Shown: positions 1 through 12,640, counted from the stretch's first letter. The stretch: DNA of 64,000 nucleotides from Norana najaformis (GCA_964023275.1 OZ029917.1:23786005-23850004); one strand, 5' to 3'. The notes: generated from the letters alone by a model not told the origin. Numbers and translations: made by a program.

Positions 1-147
1 GCCCCAATCGGAGATACATCTGCGCTTAACCGAATCGGTTCCTGCTGTCCCAAGTGCAGAGCGCTCTGCCCCAGCCAGAAATACTGCTATTCTCTGTCGA
101 AGATCTTGCTCCAGACGATGTTGTTCTAATCCAATATATGCTAACGA
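1..147 (-). CDS. Possible partial coding stretch at window edge, unrecognised
   Basis: Read on the minus strand, one frame stays open for about 48 codons from roughly 147 to the window edge, after an in-frame stop upstream. It contains a basic/hydrophobic stretch (EQDLRQRIAVFLAGAER). It has no start codon. It lies just beyond a 3'-tail-like motif (GGCGCTATAGAAGTC on the minus strand, about 146-160) that recurs at 16.67 and 30.03 kb. It could be an exon running out of the window or transposon debris. I do not recognise the protein. Confidence 0.2.
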
Positions 148-275
148 CTTCTATAGCGCCAACTATCAACTAAGTACACGACAGACTATCGCTACCAAAT
201 CTGTTTCGCGCTACCTCAACAACGTATTGCGATCGCTTTTGTATAGGTTTTTCTTGCTAAGTCAACAGTTACCCC

Positions 276-419
276 TGACGTCAGTTAATGCTCACAAACC
301 CCCACCAATCAGAAGCGTATGTCTCAAATTTGAGGGCACGAGTCAATGTTAACGTCACCTTGACTCAGCGCCAGTCAATCACAAACAATCAACAACCAGA
401 TGACATCTATATGACGTCA
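276..419. promoter_or_regulatory. Cluster of CRE, CCAAT and AP-1 type sites
   Basis: Two perfect palindromic cAMP-response elements (TGACGTCA) lie at 276-283 and 412-419. Between them are a CCAAT box at 305-309 and an AP-1/TRE site TGACTCA at 361-367. The density is well above chance for 8-bp words in about 145 bp. CREs near CCAAT boxes are typical of animal core promoters bound by CREB/ATF factors. No gene start is attached with certainty; the minus-strand open stretch at 1-147 is the nearest candidate. Confidence 0.4.
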
Positions 420-1780
420 TAGAGATTTCCGATACACATCGCGCTTAAAACTTGCTTGGACCTATACAACAGCAGAAAATTACATTTACATTCAACTTTT
501 TAACTTCATTTTATTCTCTTTTGCGAATGATACGAATGTCTTTGGTCGCATAACTCTTTAAACACATTGTTAAGCGTGTTAATTCAGGACTCGTATCAGT
601 TACTGACTGCATGGTTCCGGCTAATCGATATTACTGTCGAATTTTTATAAAACTTACTATATTCTGTTTCATTCTTAAATATAACAGTGTCTATTGACAG
701 TATACACATTTCGCAATCTATGTCGTGTAAGTTCTTGATGTTTATATCAATGAACATCTAACCTTGAAAGAGCAAATAGGCCCTATCAACTAAAATTGCT
801 AAAAATGTTGGAGTATTGTCGCGCATTAGTAAATAATACTCGGCGATATATGTTTAAACATGTATTGTTCGTTCATTCATCCGTATTTAACCTACTGTAA
901 TATGTAATTTTGCACTGGTTTCCAATTATCTATTCCGGCTGAAAAGATTAATTCTGCTACAGAAATATGTAAGCCTAAACCGTATCATTGCGGGAAGATC
1001 CTAATACTCTTATACTATACTGATAACAATTTCATGACCTCAGCATTTTAGAAACATCATATTTACAAACTAAGCCCCCTACGTATTCTTGAATTTATGT
1101 ATCGCTTTGCACATAATTTACTTCCCTCTGCTTTCATAGGTTATTTAAAAATTAATTCCGAGTACTATACTCATCAAACCGGATGGCAGTGTAATTATCA
1201 TGGAAGTTCTGCCCACACTAACACTCAAATAGTGTAATTATTGTGGAAGTTCTGCCCATACTAACACTCAAATGTTTTCAATTAAATGCATTGGACATGC
1301 CTGGAATAATATAAAATGCTTCTGAGAAAAAAAGAGGGGACACCCAGAATGGATCGAAAACCCATGATATCCGTAATCTTCCCAATATAAAATTATTTTT
1401 AAAAATATATGCGCGCTTACTTGGGAAACAAAATAAATAAATATTAGTCCTATCTGAATTACTATTCTTGTTTGTTAGCTTTTTGGTTCTGTTCATTTTG
1501 GTTCTGTCTGTGTTAAAATTCAACTTGACTGGTGATATGTTGATAACTTTTGATTATTCAACATTTTCATAGCGACGTTGTATTTCATAGCGACGTTATA
1601 TTTCATAGCGACGTTATATTTCATGTTATATAGGCGACCCTAAGTGGGTTTTCGGTCCATTCTGGGTCTCCCCTTTTTTTCTTACAAGCATTTTGTACAG
1701 GTGTATTGTGTCTAGTGATTTTAACGCTGCGAACAATAAATAAAAAATTAATGAAAAGACGTGCATCTACTATAATTAAT

Positions 1781-1819
<39 letters not shown>

Positions 1820-1940
1820 ACAGCGCACCTGTGTCTGTGTTCTTGCCTCTTTATACGTATACTTGTCTATGTCTGTCTTTCGCTACTCATGCAGTAAGCA
1901 CGAACTATAATTACAATGATAATTAAGTTATAGGATATCG
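420..1940. other. AT-rich noncoding stretch with short tandem duplications
   Basis: No exon is supported here. A 42-bp unit containing GGAAGTTCTGCCCA is present twice at about 1190-1272. A 20-bp unit (TTTCATAGCGACGTTATAT) is repeated three to four times at 1563-1625. A short TGTC microsatellite lies at 1781-1820. The rest is AT-rich with no visible structure. Confidence 0.6.
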
Positions 1941-2267
1941 GGGCAGAATTTGGCGTTGAGGAATATTAATATCAACACCGTCTGGCGATATTTCGACAAG
2001 AATCCGACGGAGATAATATTATGCAGTCGGTGCCCCATTCGCCCGCGGATCCGGGCCATGTCACGCACACCACGCAGGCGGCCACGGGTCTGCAGCGTAT
2101 GGCTGGGGCTGATACTCGCAATTCTCAGATCGCGTTGTTTGCGTGTATCGCCGAAAAGCTTGTATCCGCCGGATTGGCAGGAACCCCGATTGCATGCAGT
2201 CCATTAGGAATATTGCCAAGTGACCAGGAGCCGGGAGGCCGTCTGTGTGTGATTGCGCTACAGATAA

Positions 2268-2427
2268 ATGGATGGATGGATGGATGAATGGATGGATGAA
2301 TGGGTGGATGGACGGACGGACGGACGGACGGACGGACGGACGGACGGACGGACGGACGGACGGACGGACGGACGGACGGACGGACGGACGGACGGACGGA
2401 CGGACGGACGGACGGACGGACGGACGG
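2268..2427 (+). repeat. GGAT/GGAC tetranucleotide microsatellite
   Basis: About 40 bp of imperfect GATG repeats run into about 115 bp of pure GGAC. Because 4 and 3 are coprime, all six frames stay open and create spurious RTDG/SVRP reading frames, which are not genes. Confidence 0.95.
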
Positions 2428-2429
2428 TG

Positions 2430-4650
2430 AGTCCTTGTTTTATCGCGGACAAATGAAATCATACGGTTTTTAATTGAAGGCAGAGGCGATACTGCTGCTG
2501 CTGCTGCTGGTTGTATAGGAGGAAGAGGAGTAGGAGTGAGGAAAGGAGGACGATGAGAATGGATCGAAGGTAGGGAAGAGGAGGGAAATCTCTAATGAAT
2601 AATTGTACGCGCAGTGCCGAAACGGGTAAACGCACTTAGTGAGGTACGACTGGTTAGTTAAAAAAGAACCGATAGTTACAGAAGCTAGTACTGAACTTGG
2701 GCCGAGTTGTATTAGTCGGACGCATACGTCATGCCACCGTCACCGACGCTTAACAATCAACAATCGAACTTAACACTTAACAATCGAATATCAGTTTGAT
2801 TAATCGAATATCAGTTTAACTAATCGTTTTTCCTGGTACGTATGAAATAACCAGCGTCTCTGACAGATTCTCAAAACATCAACCTGATATGTGCCTTACG
2901 TAGTCAGTTCATTTCTGTTGTGAAGATTCTTTCCTCATCTTACTTTCTTACAGTCGAGCATTCTGATCCATATGGAAGAATGAGCTGTATCGTCGTCTCA
3001 CATATTCTTGCCTTTCTTCATTGTTACTTCTCTGCTTTTCCATATCTTGACCATTCTTCCAAATGCTTGTGAGATGCGGAAGAGTGGCCTTAGATGAACT
3101 TAATGAATGTCAATAATAAAACACGATGCCAGTTCATGGTTAACAATCGAGTCACTTAGCAATCCATCCATCCCTCCACTCATCCGTTCGTTCTTTCGTC
3201 CGTCCATCTCTCCCTCCATAGATATTTAGTCATCACTCAAGGTTACGGGGTAGGTTAGAGGTCAGTCACGACACACTTTGTGTAAAATATATGGGCCGAG
3301 TTGTATTCGTCGGATGCATACATCATGCCACTGTCACCGACACTTAATTGTTTGCGATGAAATCATGGAATTGGTCCAAAGTTCGTTCAAATTGTGTTGA
3401 CTTCCAGGCAGACTCGACGATTAGGCCTAACTCCGAGTGATCCCAAATTTACAAACTCATCAGAAATAGTCATCAAACGCCTCAACAATGCTTGTTTGTA
3501 TATGTATATGTCCAAATCGAATTATAAAACGGTGTGTACTGTCGTTGGATTGTTTTGATCGGGTTTGCGTCCCAGGCGAATGATCATCGACCTCAGAACA
3601 TTGCTTCTAAAGAGCTTCACAATTTACAGAGACGTGTAAGCTAGTGTTTCACACTTACCTTTTCACCTTCACCTGTTAAGAAAAACCTTTGCTTTTAACA
3701 GAAGACGCTTTAAATGTCCAGGTTTGTCTGCATATCATTTTTGCAGCAATTAAAGCACTGTTCTCAGTTGGTCAGATGTTCTTTAAAATGTTTCAAACCA
3801 ATTGTTTTTAATTGGACGGAATGTGTTCTTAAATTACAAACGAATGTATTAGAATGTTCACATAAAACGGCATGAAGTGTATGCGTCCCAGAAATAAAGA
3901 ATCCTTAAATAAAGAATCACTTCCAATGTAATGATCAGATTTGATTTTATATAAATTCAGTTACTTCTGACATGCACCAGAATCAGGCACATAGTCTCTG
4001 TATCAGCCTCTCGGCCTCGAGATGTACCTAAGATCTCGTCTCGGTCTCGTCTCGATCTCGGGGCAGGGAGACTCGGATCTCGTCTCAGGCTCTCTGGTCG
4101 GTTTGAAGAGGCTTGACAGATTGCCAGTGGAGACCTGCAAATGCTCGAGCGACATTAGGTAACCGACGAACTTGTCATTTTTCTGCAACTATGACGTCAC
4201 TTACTGCTCGCTACAGCGCTTTTAAGAAGTTCTTCAACGACGTAATTGAAATGCTTAGGCTTAAAGACGTGTCCTGGTCTTGCGAATAGCTTAAACCATC
4301 CAAAGTTTCTATTTTGACTAACTCAGACCAAACCTTCACACTGGCAGTAATTCTTAGACTACACTCACCAGAGCACCTACATAAGCTTAGTAGCCTAAAC
4401 TAACTAACTAAACCAACTGTACTGATAAGGTGAAACCGATTCTACAGTGCTCCATCAGGTGCGATTGTCCCAGTTGCAAACGCCGACTACAATGTCGTCA
4501 CAACTGCGTGATTCCCGTAATTGACGGGTGAAGAATGAGTCGGCGTATTTCCGGCGGATATTTTGATCATGTTATTATTTTCCAAATTTAGTGCCGTCAG
4601 ATATTCTCAAGGGAGCCAATCAATGGCGCTGACTGCGTCTGATTTAGATC
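2430..4650. other. Noncoding stretch with a 57-bp direct repeat
   Basis: No exon is supported. A segment starting GGGCCGAGTTGTATT occurs at 2699-2755 and again at 3294-3350 with a handful of differences. Between 2750 and 2825 there are short repeats of AATCGAATATCAGTTT. The rest shows nothing recognisable. Confidence 0.5.
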
Positions 4651-4660
4651 ATTTACACTG

Positions 4661-4968
4661 GCCTGGTTAGCTACATTGGTTAAGGCGTACGTCAAGACGC
4701 CTCACTTGGCCTGACACACGTCACAATCGCCGCCATGGTATCTTCGCTGGCCTGGTTAGCTACATTGGTTCAGGAGTCTATGATTGGTTAAGGCGTACGT
4801 CAAGGTGCCTCTGTACTTGAGGATGCTGGTTCGCAACCGATAGTGGCTATATTTAAGTGATTTTAATCTCGGGCTAGCACGGTCCGTACACGGGGACCTC
4901 AAATTCACTGATAAATGACCTGGATCGAGGCCGTACGGTCGCTGCAGGAAACCGTGTACATTTGCACA
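4661..4968 (+). mobile_element. tRNA-derived SINE, family 1, copy A (head duplicated)
   Basis: The 5' part resembles a tRNA with an internal RNA polymerase III promoter: an A-box-like GGTTAGCTACATTGG and a B box GGTTCGCAACC. The body includes CTCGGGCTAGCACGGTCC and the tail is CGGTCGCT(n)TGTACATTT. The same body and tail recur at 12.4, 27.8 and 46.6 kb. The tRNA-like head is present twice (about 4661 and 4751), suggesting one SINE landed in another or a local duplication. SINEs are non-autonomous and need a LINE partner; which partner is not shown. Confidence 0.7.
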
Positions 4969-4969
4969 T

Positions 4970-6690
4970 TTGTATTTGGTTTGTCATATGTCTCTATCGG
5001 TATACGAGCCCAGTGCGGTTCGCAGCTTGACATACAAAAGGCAAGACAGCATAGGATAAAGTAAGGTAAAGTAAAACAAAGAAAAGTTAAGACCGAGAGA
5101 TAGAGCATGATGCAGTAGTGTGATATTGTGTAATCAGTGTAATATAAGGTGAGATTGTGTAAGATACGATCAAAGGGTGTAAGGTAAGGTCATCTTGGGC
5201 GTCCGTAGAATGAGCTCTATGGACCCAGGGCCAATTTAAAGCGATGGTTTAGTGCCACTTTCTCAATCTTCCGAAATTCGAACCATTGTGAAGTTAAAAA
5301 TTTTCAGATACGACCGTAAAGTAGCTGCAGAGTCGTGTAAGAACCCCTATATAGGGTACAATACACATAAAACACCGGTTTAAAAGTACGGTTTAGCGAC
5401 TCACTTGACATGAAATATATTTTAAACACATGGCTAACCTTGTGTCTAGAATAGCGCAGTTATTTTACGTAACAACGAATAGAAATATAACATTAAAACA
5501 TATTAGTCCTACTTTATCCACTTATCTATGAGGTATATGTACAGTACTTCATCTGTGAATCACAGAAGGTCACCGACCATTCCAGGGGTATGCACATGCC
5601 CCCTCGTGCCCTCCTGATCCCTCATGGTTGGGAAAGCGAGACAAAGGTAACATAAGGCATAACAAGACAACGTATAGAATCAAGTAAATTTCGCGCATTA
5701 TAAATGTTAAGTTGTTGCAGTATTATACTTTAAATTTTATGTTTTAAAGGATTATATTTTAAAGCGAACAATAATTATTATCGACAAACGTGTCTTATGC
5801 CATCGGATGAATGAATCAGAATTTTATAATAAGCCAAAAGTGCGGTAACTTTCTATATATGACTACATACACATATGATGCATATACAAGTATAATACAT
5901 ATATATACACGCACAATGTAATATATAGATATATATTTCTATGTGCTAACGACATATTGATGCACTTATTGATGGTGCGACAGTGCGGTTCATGCAGCGG
6001 ATCAGTCGAAATGATTGTAATGTTACAGATAGACGACCACGGCAGTGAAATAGGTTACCTCCTTTGCACCTCTTCCTGTCTGTCTAGTTCTGTCTTTCAC
6101 TTCCTTTGACTACTCTTCTCTATGTCTGCCCGGCTGTCTGTGTCACAGTGTATGTGCATACGCTTCAAAACCACATTCATAGGCTAAGTGCATTCTGCTT
6201 TCAGAAGAGGCTGAGCCCTTGCAAACGAAAGTGTGAGAATGTTAACATAAAACGGCAAGAAGTGAATGACAGAACATGACGCCATTATGACATGACATTG
6301 CATAATCTGACATGGCAAAATATGACATGACTTGATATGACATAACGACCAACATTTTAAACCACACTCCAATCGCTAATCAAATGCTGTTTCATGAACG
6401 AATTATAATTAGTCTTTATTACTTTAAACTGCGCGGCTCCTTTAATGTTTGTTTCTGCTTGTGTAGCGCATTTATTTATTTATTGTGTTCACGGGCTGTA
6501 ACCTTCCACGACACAATGAAAGACCTTCGCTACCTAAACTAGGTTAGCCACCGGGAATTTTGGAGCAAGACTGCATCCTTGGCATCGCATGATGTGTGAT
6601 GATCAGGTTATGTCACATCATATTGTATGCAGCAAGTAATTAAATAATTTCTCATCAGCTGCTGAAATCACATCACGTGGCCACTACACT
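4970..6690. other. Intergenic stretch, nothing coding seen
   Basis: AT-rich sequence with short TATA-type runs near 5880-5935 and scattered TGACAT repeats at 6285-6345. I see no exon, RNA gene or clear transposon here. Confidence 0.5.
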
Positions 6691-6865
6691 TCACCATATC
6701 GCATTAAATCACCCGACATCCCATTACATGACATGTAACATTCTGTGACGAAATCCGTCCCATCGATGTATTTGCCCACTCAGCTTTTATCGCTACCCTT
6801 TCTGCGAGCACCGTAAGCACCGTTCCGGGTGGGCAGGGGTCGTTTGGGGGGTTGGATTGGCCATT

Positions 6866-7540
6866 GCTCTCTCTCTCTCTCTCCCTCTCTCTCTCTCCCT
6901 CTCTCTCTCCCCTTTCCCGAGAATTGTCGACTGTTCGCTGATTGCCGATGGATGGAAAAGAGAGCGTGGGTCGGAGTGTCCCACAATCGATGCCCTGGAC
7001 CGACCAACAAGAGCTGAAATGTGTGAGAGGAAGACAGACGGTGGATGGCAGAGACTCGTAATAGGATATATGAGCACCGACAGCGCAAGAGGGAGAAGAG
7101 GAGGAAGCAGACGAAGAAGATGAAAAGGAACTGTAGACGGATGGGAGGAAGAGGGTATGGATGATGATGATGATGATGATGACGACGACGATGATGATGA
7201 TGATGATGATGATGACGACGACGATGATGATGATGATGTTGCAGAGAAGAAGAAAGTGGTGGTTGGGGAAGAGAAGGCATATTGGCCTCGTACGAATCGA
7301 TGGCAAACGATATTGACGGTCACTAAGTCAATACACCCGTCTATGCGAACGCCGGTCGCTAATTGCGACCCTGGAAACACTTCCTTCCATCCGCCAGTCC
7401 GACCGTCCATCTCATCCATTCATCCATCCATCCATCCATACACCCAAACATCCATCTATACACCCAAACATCCATTTATCTATCAACTCACCCACCCACC
7501 CGTCCGTCCGTCCGTCCGTCTGTCTGTCTGCCCTCCGTTC
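6866..7540. repeat. Microsatellite cluster: CT, GAT/GAC and CCAT/CCGT arrays
   Basis: Three low-complexity blocks lie close together: (CT)n at 6866-6911, (GAT)n interrupted by GAC blocks at 7157-7238, and a CCAT/CCGT/CTGT tetranucleotide zone at about 7385-7532. The poly-Asp, poly-His and poly-Ser reading frames over the GAT array are artefacts of the trinucleotide repeat. Confidence 0.9.
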
Positions 7541-8009
7541 TTTCCAGAGCACTCTGCGTCACTCCCTCGCTCCGTCAACGCGTCCTTCATTGACTCCCTT
7601 CATCCGTGATTAATCCTTACTCCCCTCATCTGTTATTCTTCCTTACTCCTCTAATCCCTGTCTACAACCTCTCTTCCGCATGCATAATAACGCCCATGCA
7701 TCAGTCCTTCCTTCCTTCCTTCCTCTTTCGTTTCCCTTCCTTCCGTCCTGTCTATTTTCCTCCATCGATCCTTCCAACCATTATTCTTCCATGCAGTCTA
7801 CTTTAGTCTGCCTGTCTATCTGTCTGTCTGCTTATCTGCCTGTCTCACTTTCTCTGTCCATCTGTCCCCCATCCTCTTTTAACCCCTCTCGATTCCCGTA
7901 GTCCCAGCATTCTCTTCGCACCCTCCCTCTTCCAAAAGAAAACACGTTGGTGGTTTGTTTAATATTCATTCGCCCCGCGTATGTATGTCGCACTCGCAGT
8001 CTTTGCGCC

Positions 8010-8240
8010 ACTACCTCCCTCTTTGACTCACTGCCTCCCTCTTTGACTCACTGCCTCCCTCTTTGACTCACTGCCTCCCTCTTTGACTCACTGCCTCCCT
8101 CTTTGACTCACTGCCTCCCTCTTTGACTCACTGCCTCCCTCTTTCACTCACTGTCTCCCTCTTTGACTCACTGCCTCCCTCTTTCAATCACTGCCTCCCT
8201 CTTTCAATCACTTTCTTCTTCTTTCACTCACTTCCTCCCT
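8010..8240 (+). repeat. 20-bp minisatellite upstream of the membrane protein gene
   Basis: About eleven copies of a 20-bp unit, CTTTGACTCACTGCCTCCCT, lie head to tail. The first copies are nearly perfect and the last three or four diverge. Each unit carries TGACTCA, a perfect AP-1/TRE core. The array ends about 500 bp before the start codon at 8743. It is followed by a short CGGT array at 8350-8379. Confidence 0.9.
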
Positions 8241-8742
8241 CCTCCTTTCGTCCCAGGTTCCCTCTTTTCTTCCGTCCATCAGTTCCGGCTGGTTCATTCG
8301 GCGGATGTAGATAGCGCATTACAAGCGAGGCCAGCCATCTAGTGTTCAGCCGATCGGTCGGTCGGTCGGTCGGTCGGTCTACTAGCCGGCGCAGTTGGCA
8401 TCTTGGTTCTCTGTCTCTGCAACAGTTTCTATCCGACCGCCTGACGGTTCGATGCATCTCTGGCTGGCGTTGACTTCGCAGAATCTGTCAGACGTCAGTT
8501 CTTAATGAGACACGAGGCCACCGCTCCTCCGTGGAGTTCACCTAGTCTTGCTTCCGGTTAGGTCACGTGATGTCGCTCAACGAATGATCGGTTGAGTTAG
8601 TGAGTTTTTAGCTTTGACATGAAAGTAATTGCTATCAGAATTCCGAGTTCTTATGCTGGTTAGTAGCCATTTCTTGTGGTGGTGGTTAGAATTATTTGCA
8701 AGAATTACTTCCGTTTAACTCTTCCTGTTTTCGTCAGCGGAA

Positions 8743-9856
8743 ATGATCATTCGAGTATCGACCGGAAGTCTCCTATTCGTTCTTGTAATTTTCCCACCAA
8801 ATGGACCCCTCGCCGCATGGCTTGGTGGCAGCACTGACAGCGTCACCCATCGACCAAAAGACGCATCAACTGCGAACCAGACCAACAATGACGCATCTGC
8901 AACAAGCATTTCCAGTTTCAACAAGACTGGAATTGTTCTAGAGGATGGAAGAACTCCAGGAACTGGAGAAGAAAGAACTGATCCAAATGACAAAGATTTT
9001 TCTGATTCTAATGAAGGAATTGAACAAAAAGACTCGACGAAGAGCAGCACAAGAAATAGTACAACAAGAGATACTGATATGATATCTGCTAGTACGAGAG
9101 AGGTTGACACGAATGCAGCGGTTTTAGTGACCTTGTCACTCCTGAAACAGCAAGATCAAGAGACGAGTTATGTCGAGTCAACGAGAGCAGCTGTCCAAGA
9201 CCTGGACTCCATATCTCAAGGACTACACACGGGTTATTCATCCATCAAGTTAGACCGTCCTTCTGCGTCGTTTAAGATAAAAGGTACTGACTGGACAACA
9301 TCTTCCAGAGTTTATACTGGGTCTTCCATTAAAAGTGTAAATCAAAGTAAGGACAGGCCCTCGAGCAATGAGGGCACGCCGTCAAGCAAAGAGACAGCTG
9401 GAATGGTAGAAGAAGCCAGTACCATGGCTGATCCAGCTGGGAAGATAAAGAGAACGGGACCTAGATACCACTTCCTGTCCGACACACCCTCTGGATCAAT
9501 CGATCCAGCAACGACTCCGGATTTCAAAACGGAAGTGGAACTAGATCACACTTTCGGAACTACAGCTGGCGACCACGTGACGCAGACGGATGACGTACGA
9601 AACTGGAGGCGTGACGTCAACGCGACGCAGTGGGAAGTGACGAAGGCAGAGTTTGTGTACAAGAGTCTATGGGATGACGCTGGCACGGAAGATGAAGAGG
9701 GAAAAAAGGAAGCACTCGAAGGAGGAATTAAAAGGGAAGGCACAGCAAGAGAAGCGCCAGTACAAGAAGGGACTGGAAAGGGAGTGCAAGGAAACAAAGG
9801 GGAGGATGGCAGGTTTACACTTCCGGCTGAATTACGGAGAGCACGCAACAGAAACG
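8743..9856 (+). CDS. Exon 1 of a Ser/Thr-rich single-pass membrane protein
   Basis: This exon opens a five-exon gene of 474 codons. The start is chosen because residues 1-25 (MIIRVSTGSLLFVLVIF, then PPNGPLAA) form a good signal peptide. The next roughly 345 residues are rich in Ser, Thr, Asp and Lys with few cysteines, and carry N-glycosylation sequons (NQT, NKT, NST, NQS, NAT). This is a disordered, probably O-glycosylated stalk. The exon ends at donor G|GTCAGT, leaving phase 1; the frame runs on only to about 9915. A TTCCTGTTTTCGTCAG stretch ends seven bases before the ATG, so an intron may lie in the 5' UTR. No known family is recognised. Existence as a coding exon is likely; function is unknown. 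Confidence 0.75.
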
Positions 9857-12112
9857 GTCAGTTATGTTTGTTTTGGTGCGAGTTTAACGGTTTGTCTCTT
9901 CGTCCGTCTGTCTGAAGGTCTGTGTATGTCTGTGTCTCAGTTTGTCTTTCTTCCTTCCTGTCCTAGTCTTGTATTATCTGTTTGTCTGTGTGTCGACATG
10001 TGTCAGCCACTAAATATCGAACCTGGTGACCCTCAATTACATTAACTACAGATGACCTTAATACGAAATCCGAATCATAGATCTTGCAGCGACCGGTAGC
10101 CATTTTGGCAGCCAAACGAAAGCTTCATGACGACTTATAAAGTCGAGCAGAAATCGATTCGATGCCTTCGATTGATATGAAAGAGAGAAGCCATTCATCA
10201 GACTCCAGATTTCAACTGGTCCTTGGGTTTCTCTGCTCCGCCTGCAGCCGTTGTCTCGTGCAAATGACATTTTATGGCGCCTTTACTTGAGAGGCGAAAG
10301 ATGTTTTGCTTATGCTGCTTTCTTCGCTGTCAGCCAAAGGTACTCAGGGCCGTCGCTCGGTTCGACCTAGGCCTACTCTTAATTCCGCTGACTAGCGCTT
10401 CCTTTACGAGAGGTCGCAGAAAGAAGGAGATATTTACAGCCGAAAATACATAAAAACTCGATTGCGACAACAGTCTTTGGCGTCTGATAAGTGTTTGCTT
10501 TACGTGACTCTCGTGTTCTTAGATAACACAGACTCGAATACGCGCATTGTAGACATACACAGGTACACAATCACACGGACATGGGCATATAACTTCAGCA
10601 AGTGAACACGTGCATAGAACCTACATGGCATGAACATACAGATCGCGCAATTCTTAGCAATTATGCATCACAGACAGCTAAAAATTTATAATTTTTGCTG
10701 TGAATATAATTGCGAATATACTTTAAATGAACTTTTTGGGGATATTTGTGTAGTTTTATGTTGATGAGTACTTGAAATAACTGGACAGCATAACTACTGG
10801 TACTAGTACTAGCCTATGCATGTATAAGGTAGCCCTACGTTTCTTCTTTTTTGAAGTTCATATTTCGCAGAAATGCATAATTATATACAGGCGCCTGGTC
10901 CAATCATGCGTGTCTTGTACATGTGTGTAGACAGTCTATGGAGCGCTGATATGCGGCTTCCGCCGAAGGTTTTCCGTTTTAAAATGCGCTAGATAATCTA
11001 CTGCACCATTTCACTTTCTTCTCGCTGATCGTTCCGCAACACTAACCCAGTCGCGATCCCAAAGGCACAGCGCTATATAATCTTGGAGACGCCAAGCACT
11101 AGTTCCCCATGGGCAGTCGCCGGAAGTGGAGTGCGAGGGGTTAACGGCGCTCCTATCAGTCAGTCTACTCGACCGCAAACATTTTCGTTTCCGTTTTAAA
11201 GCCAAAAAAAATCGACATATATCAACGCAGTGTGAATAGCAAAGCAGCGTCGGCTGTTAGCGGCATACCAAAAAACGCACCCACTGAGTGACTGCATTGT
11301 GCCGAGCAAAAGCGCGTCGTCGTCTGAATAACATTAAGACATTGCCATCCTGGGATGTTAGGGGAGAACTGGGAGTTGGTAAAAGTACTTCGTGATTCAG
11401 AGACTTTGTATTAAAAACACGCCACTCTTGAGGCGAAAAATGATCAGTATGGAGTTCTGTACGCATCTGATGTTACAACGATAAAGGATGCAGACAGATA
11501 AGGCCCCAGCTTAGTCGCAGTTGCGGAAGCACAGCGAAGTGAGAGAGAGTTTTCATACCCTATATTACATAGCCATACTGCTCGCCTAGAGTGGAAAGAT
11601 TCCTTCCTTTGTGGTCCACACAATACATTCGGTCAAAGAATTGGGCACCAGTTATTGTCATCTGATCTCGGTGCTTGCTGTCTGTATTCTAAACTCTAGC
11701 ATTTATTCGATAGGTGATCGATACAGAGGTCTAAGTGTCTGACTGACCCCTTCAATACCTTCACCGACTTATCAGTGGTGTCAGGTATATTATGCTACTC
11801 GGTATGCAACGTTAGTAGTCCTCTGTTTTCGTAGTATAGTCACTCTTGGTAGTAGGCCTATCGTTTTCTTGTGGACTAGTGTATTTGACTGAATAGCTCT
11901 GTACCCTTTATAGTTGACTCTTTGCTATTATATAAAATGTCAAGACAAAAATTATCCGAGAGCGGCTTATTTGCTAGAAAAACAACTTGAGAACGTTTTA
12001 AGACAGTGGATAAACGAATACAGCGAGGTTGAACTGCAGTCATTCGGTACAGAACGCAAAATGTTATATTAAGTTGAAGCTTAACATATCGTGACAATTC
12101 AAAAAGTAACTT
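9857..12112 (+). other. First part of intron 1, no features recognised
   Basis: Between the donor at 9857 and the R2-like element there is unique-looking sequence with no convincing exon. The intron as a whole runs to 19783 and has accumulated retroelements. Confidence 0.5.
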
Positions 12113-12372
12113 AGCGAGAAACGCGATCAGAAAGCAAGCAGTCATAAAATGGATCAAAAGGAGTTCTTTGCATATTTATATTTCTTGTAGTGTTAGCTAT
12201 AAACCTGTGAGTCCTTGTTAGAGTTTCGATGCCAGAATATTATTATTTTCATTGTTATTATGATGCCCGGCAATAACACTTAATATAACATGTCCCTTGG
12301 TGCCCCAGGTTGAAATTGTGTACATCTATAAATATGCAGATGAACAAGTCATGTAAATATTTTTCTTAACCA

Positions 12373-12640
12373 GATTTACTCTAAATGTAAATGTACAAGG
12401 TTCTTTTTAGCGACCGTACGGCCTCGACCCTGCTCATTTTTCAATGAATTGAACGGGTGAGATCCGTCACCACTGCTGCTGTTTGAATGGGCGCCACGCC
12501 GGTTAAGGTCCTCGTGCAAGTACCGTGCTAGTCTGAGATTTAAATCTGTGAAATAAGCCAAGATAGGGTGCGAGCCGGGGATCCTCACGCACAGATGCTC
12601 CTTGGCATACGCGTTTACCAATGTGGTTAATTAGGCCCGT
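12373..12640 (-). mobile_element. tRNA-derived SINE, family 1, copy B (nested)
   Basis: On the minus strand the head AACCACATTGGTAAACGCG is followed by the shared body (CTCAGACTAGCACGG) and the tail CGGTCGCTAAAAAGAACC then TGTACATTT. It interrupts the 3' noncoding part of the R2-like element: the 41-kb copy of that region runs straight through the matching position without it. Insertion therefore came after the R2-like element arrived. Confidence 0.75.

Noticed and set aside
2061..2462. Long overlapping frames rich in RTDG or SVRP
   Set aside because: They are the six-frame translations of a pure GGAC/GGAT microsatellite.
6704..7609. Frames of about 150-210 codons with poly-Ser, poly-His, poly-Ile or poly-Asp
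   Set aside because: They span a GAT/GAC trinucleotide array and adjoining CT and CCAT repeats; there is no splice or family support.
8715..9110. 131-codon minus-strand frame opposite exon 1
   Set aside because: A shadow of the plus-strand coding exon, with no start context or homology.
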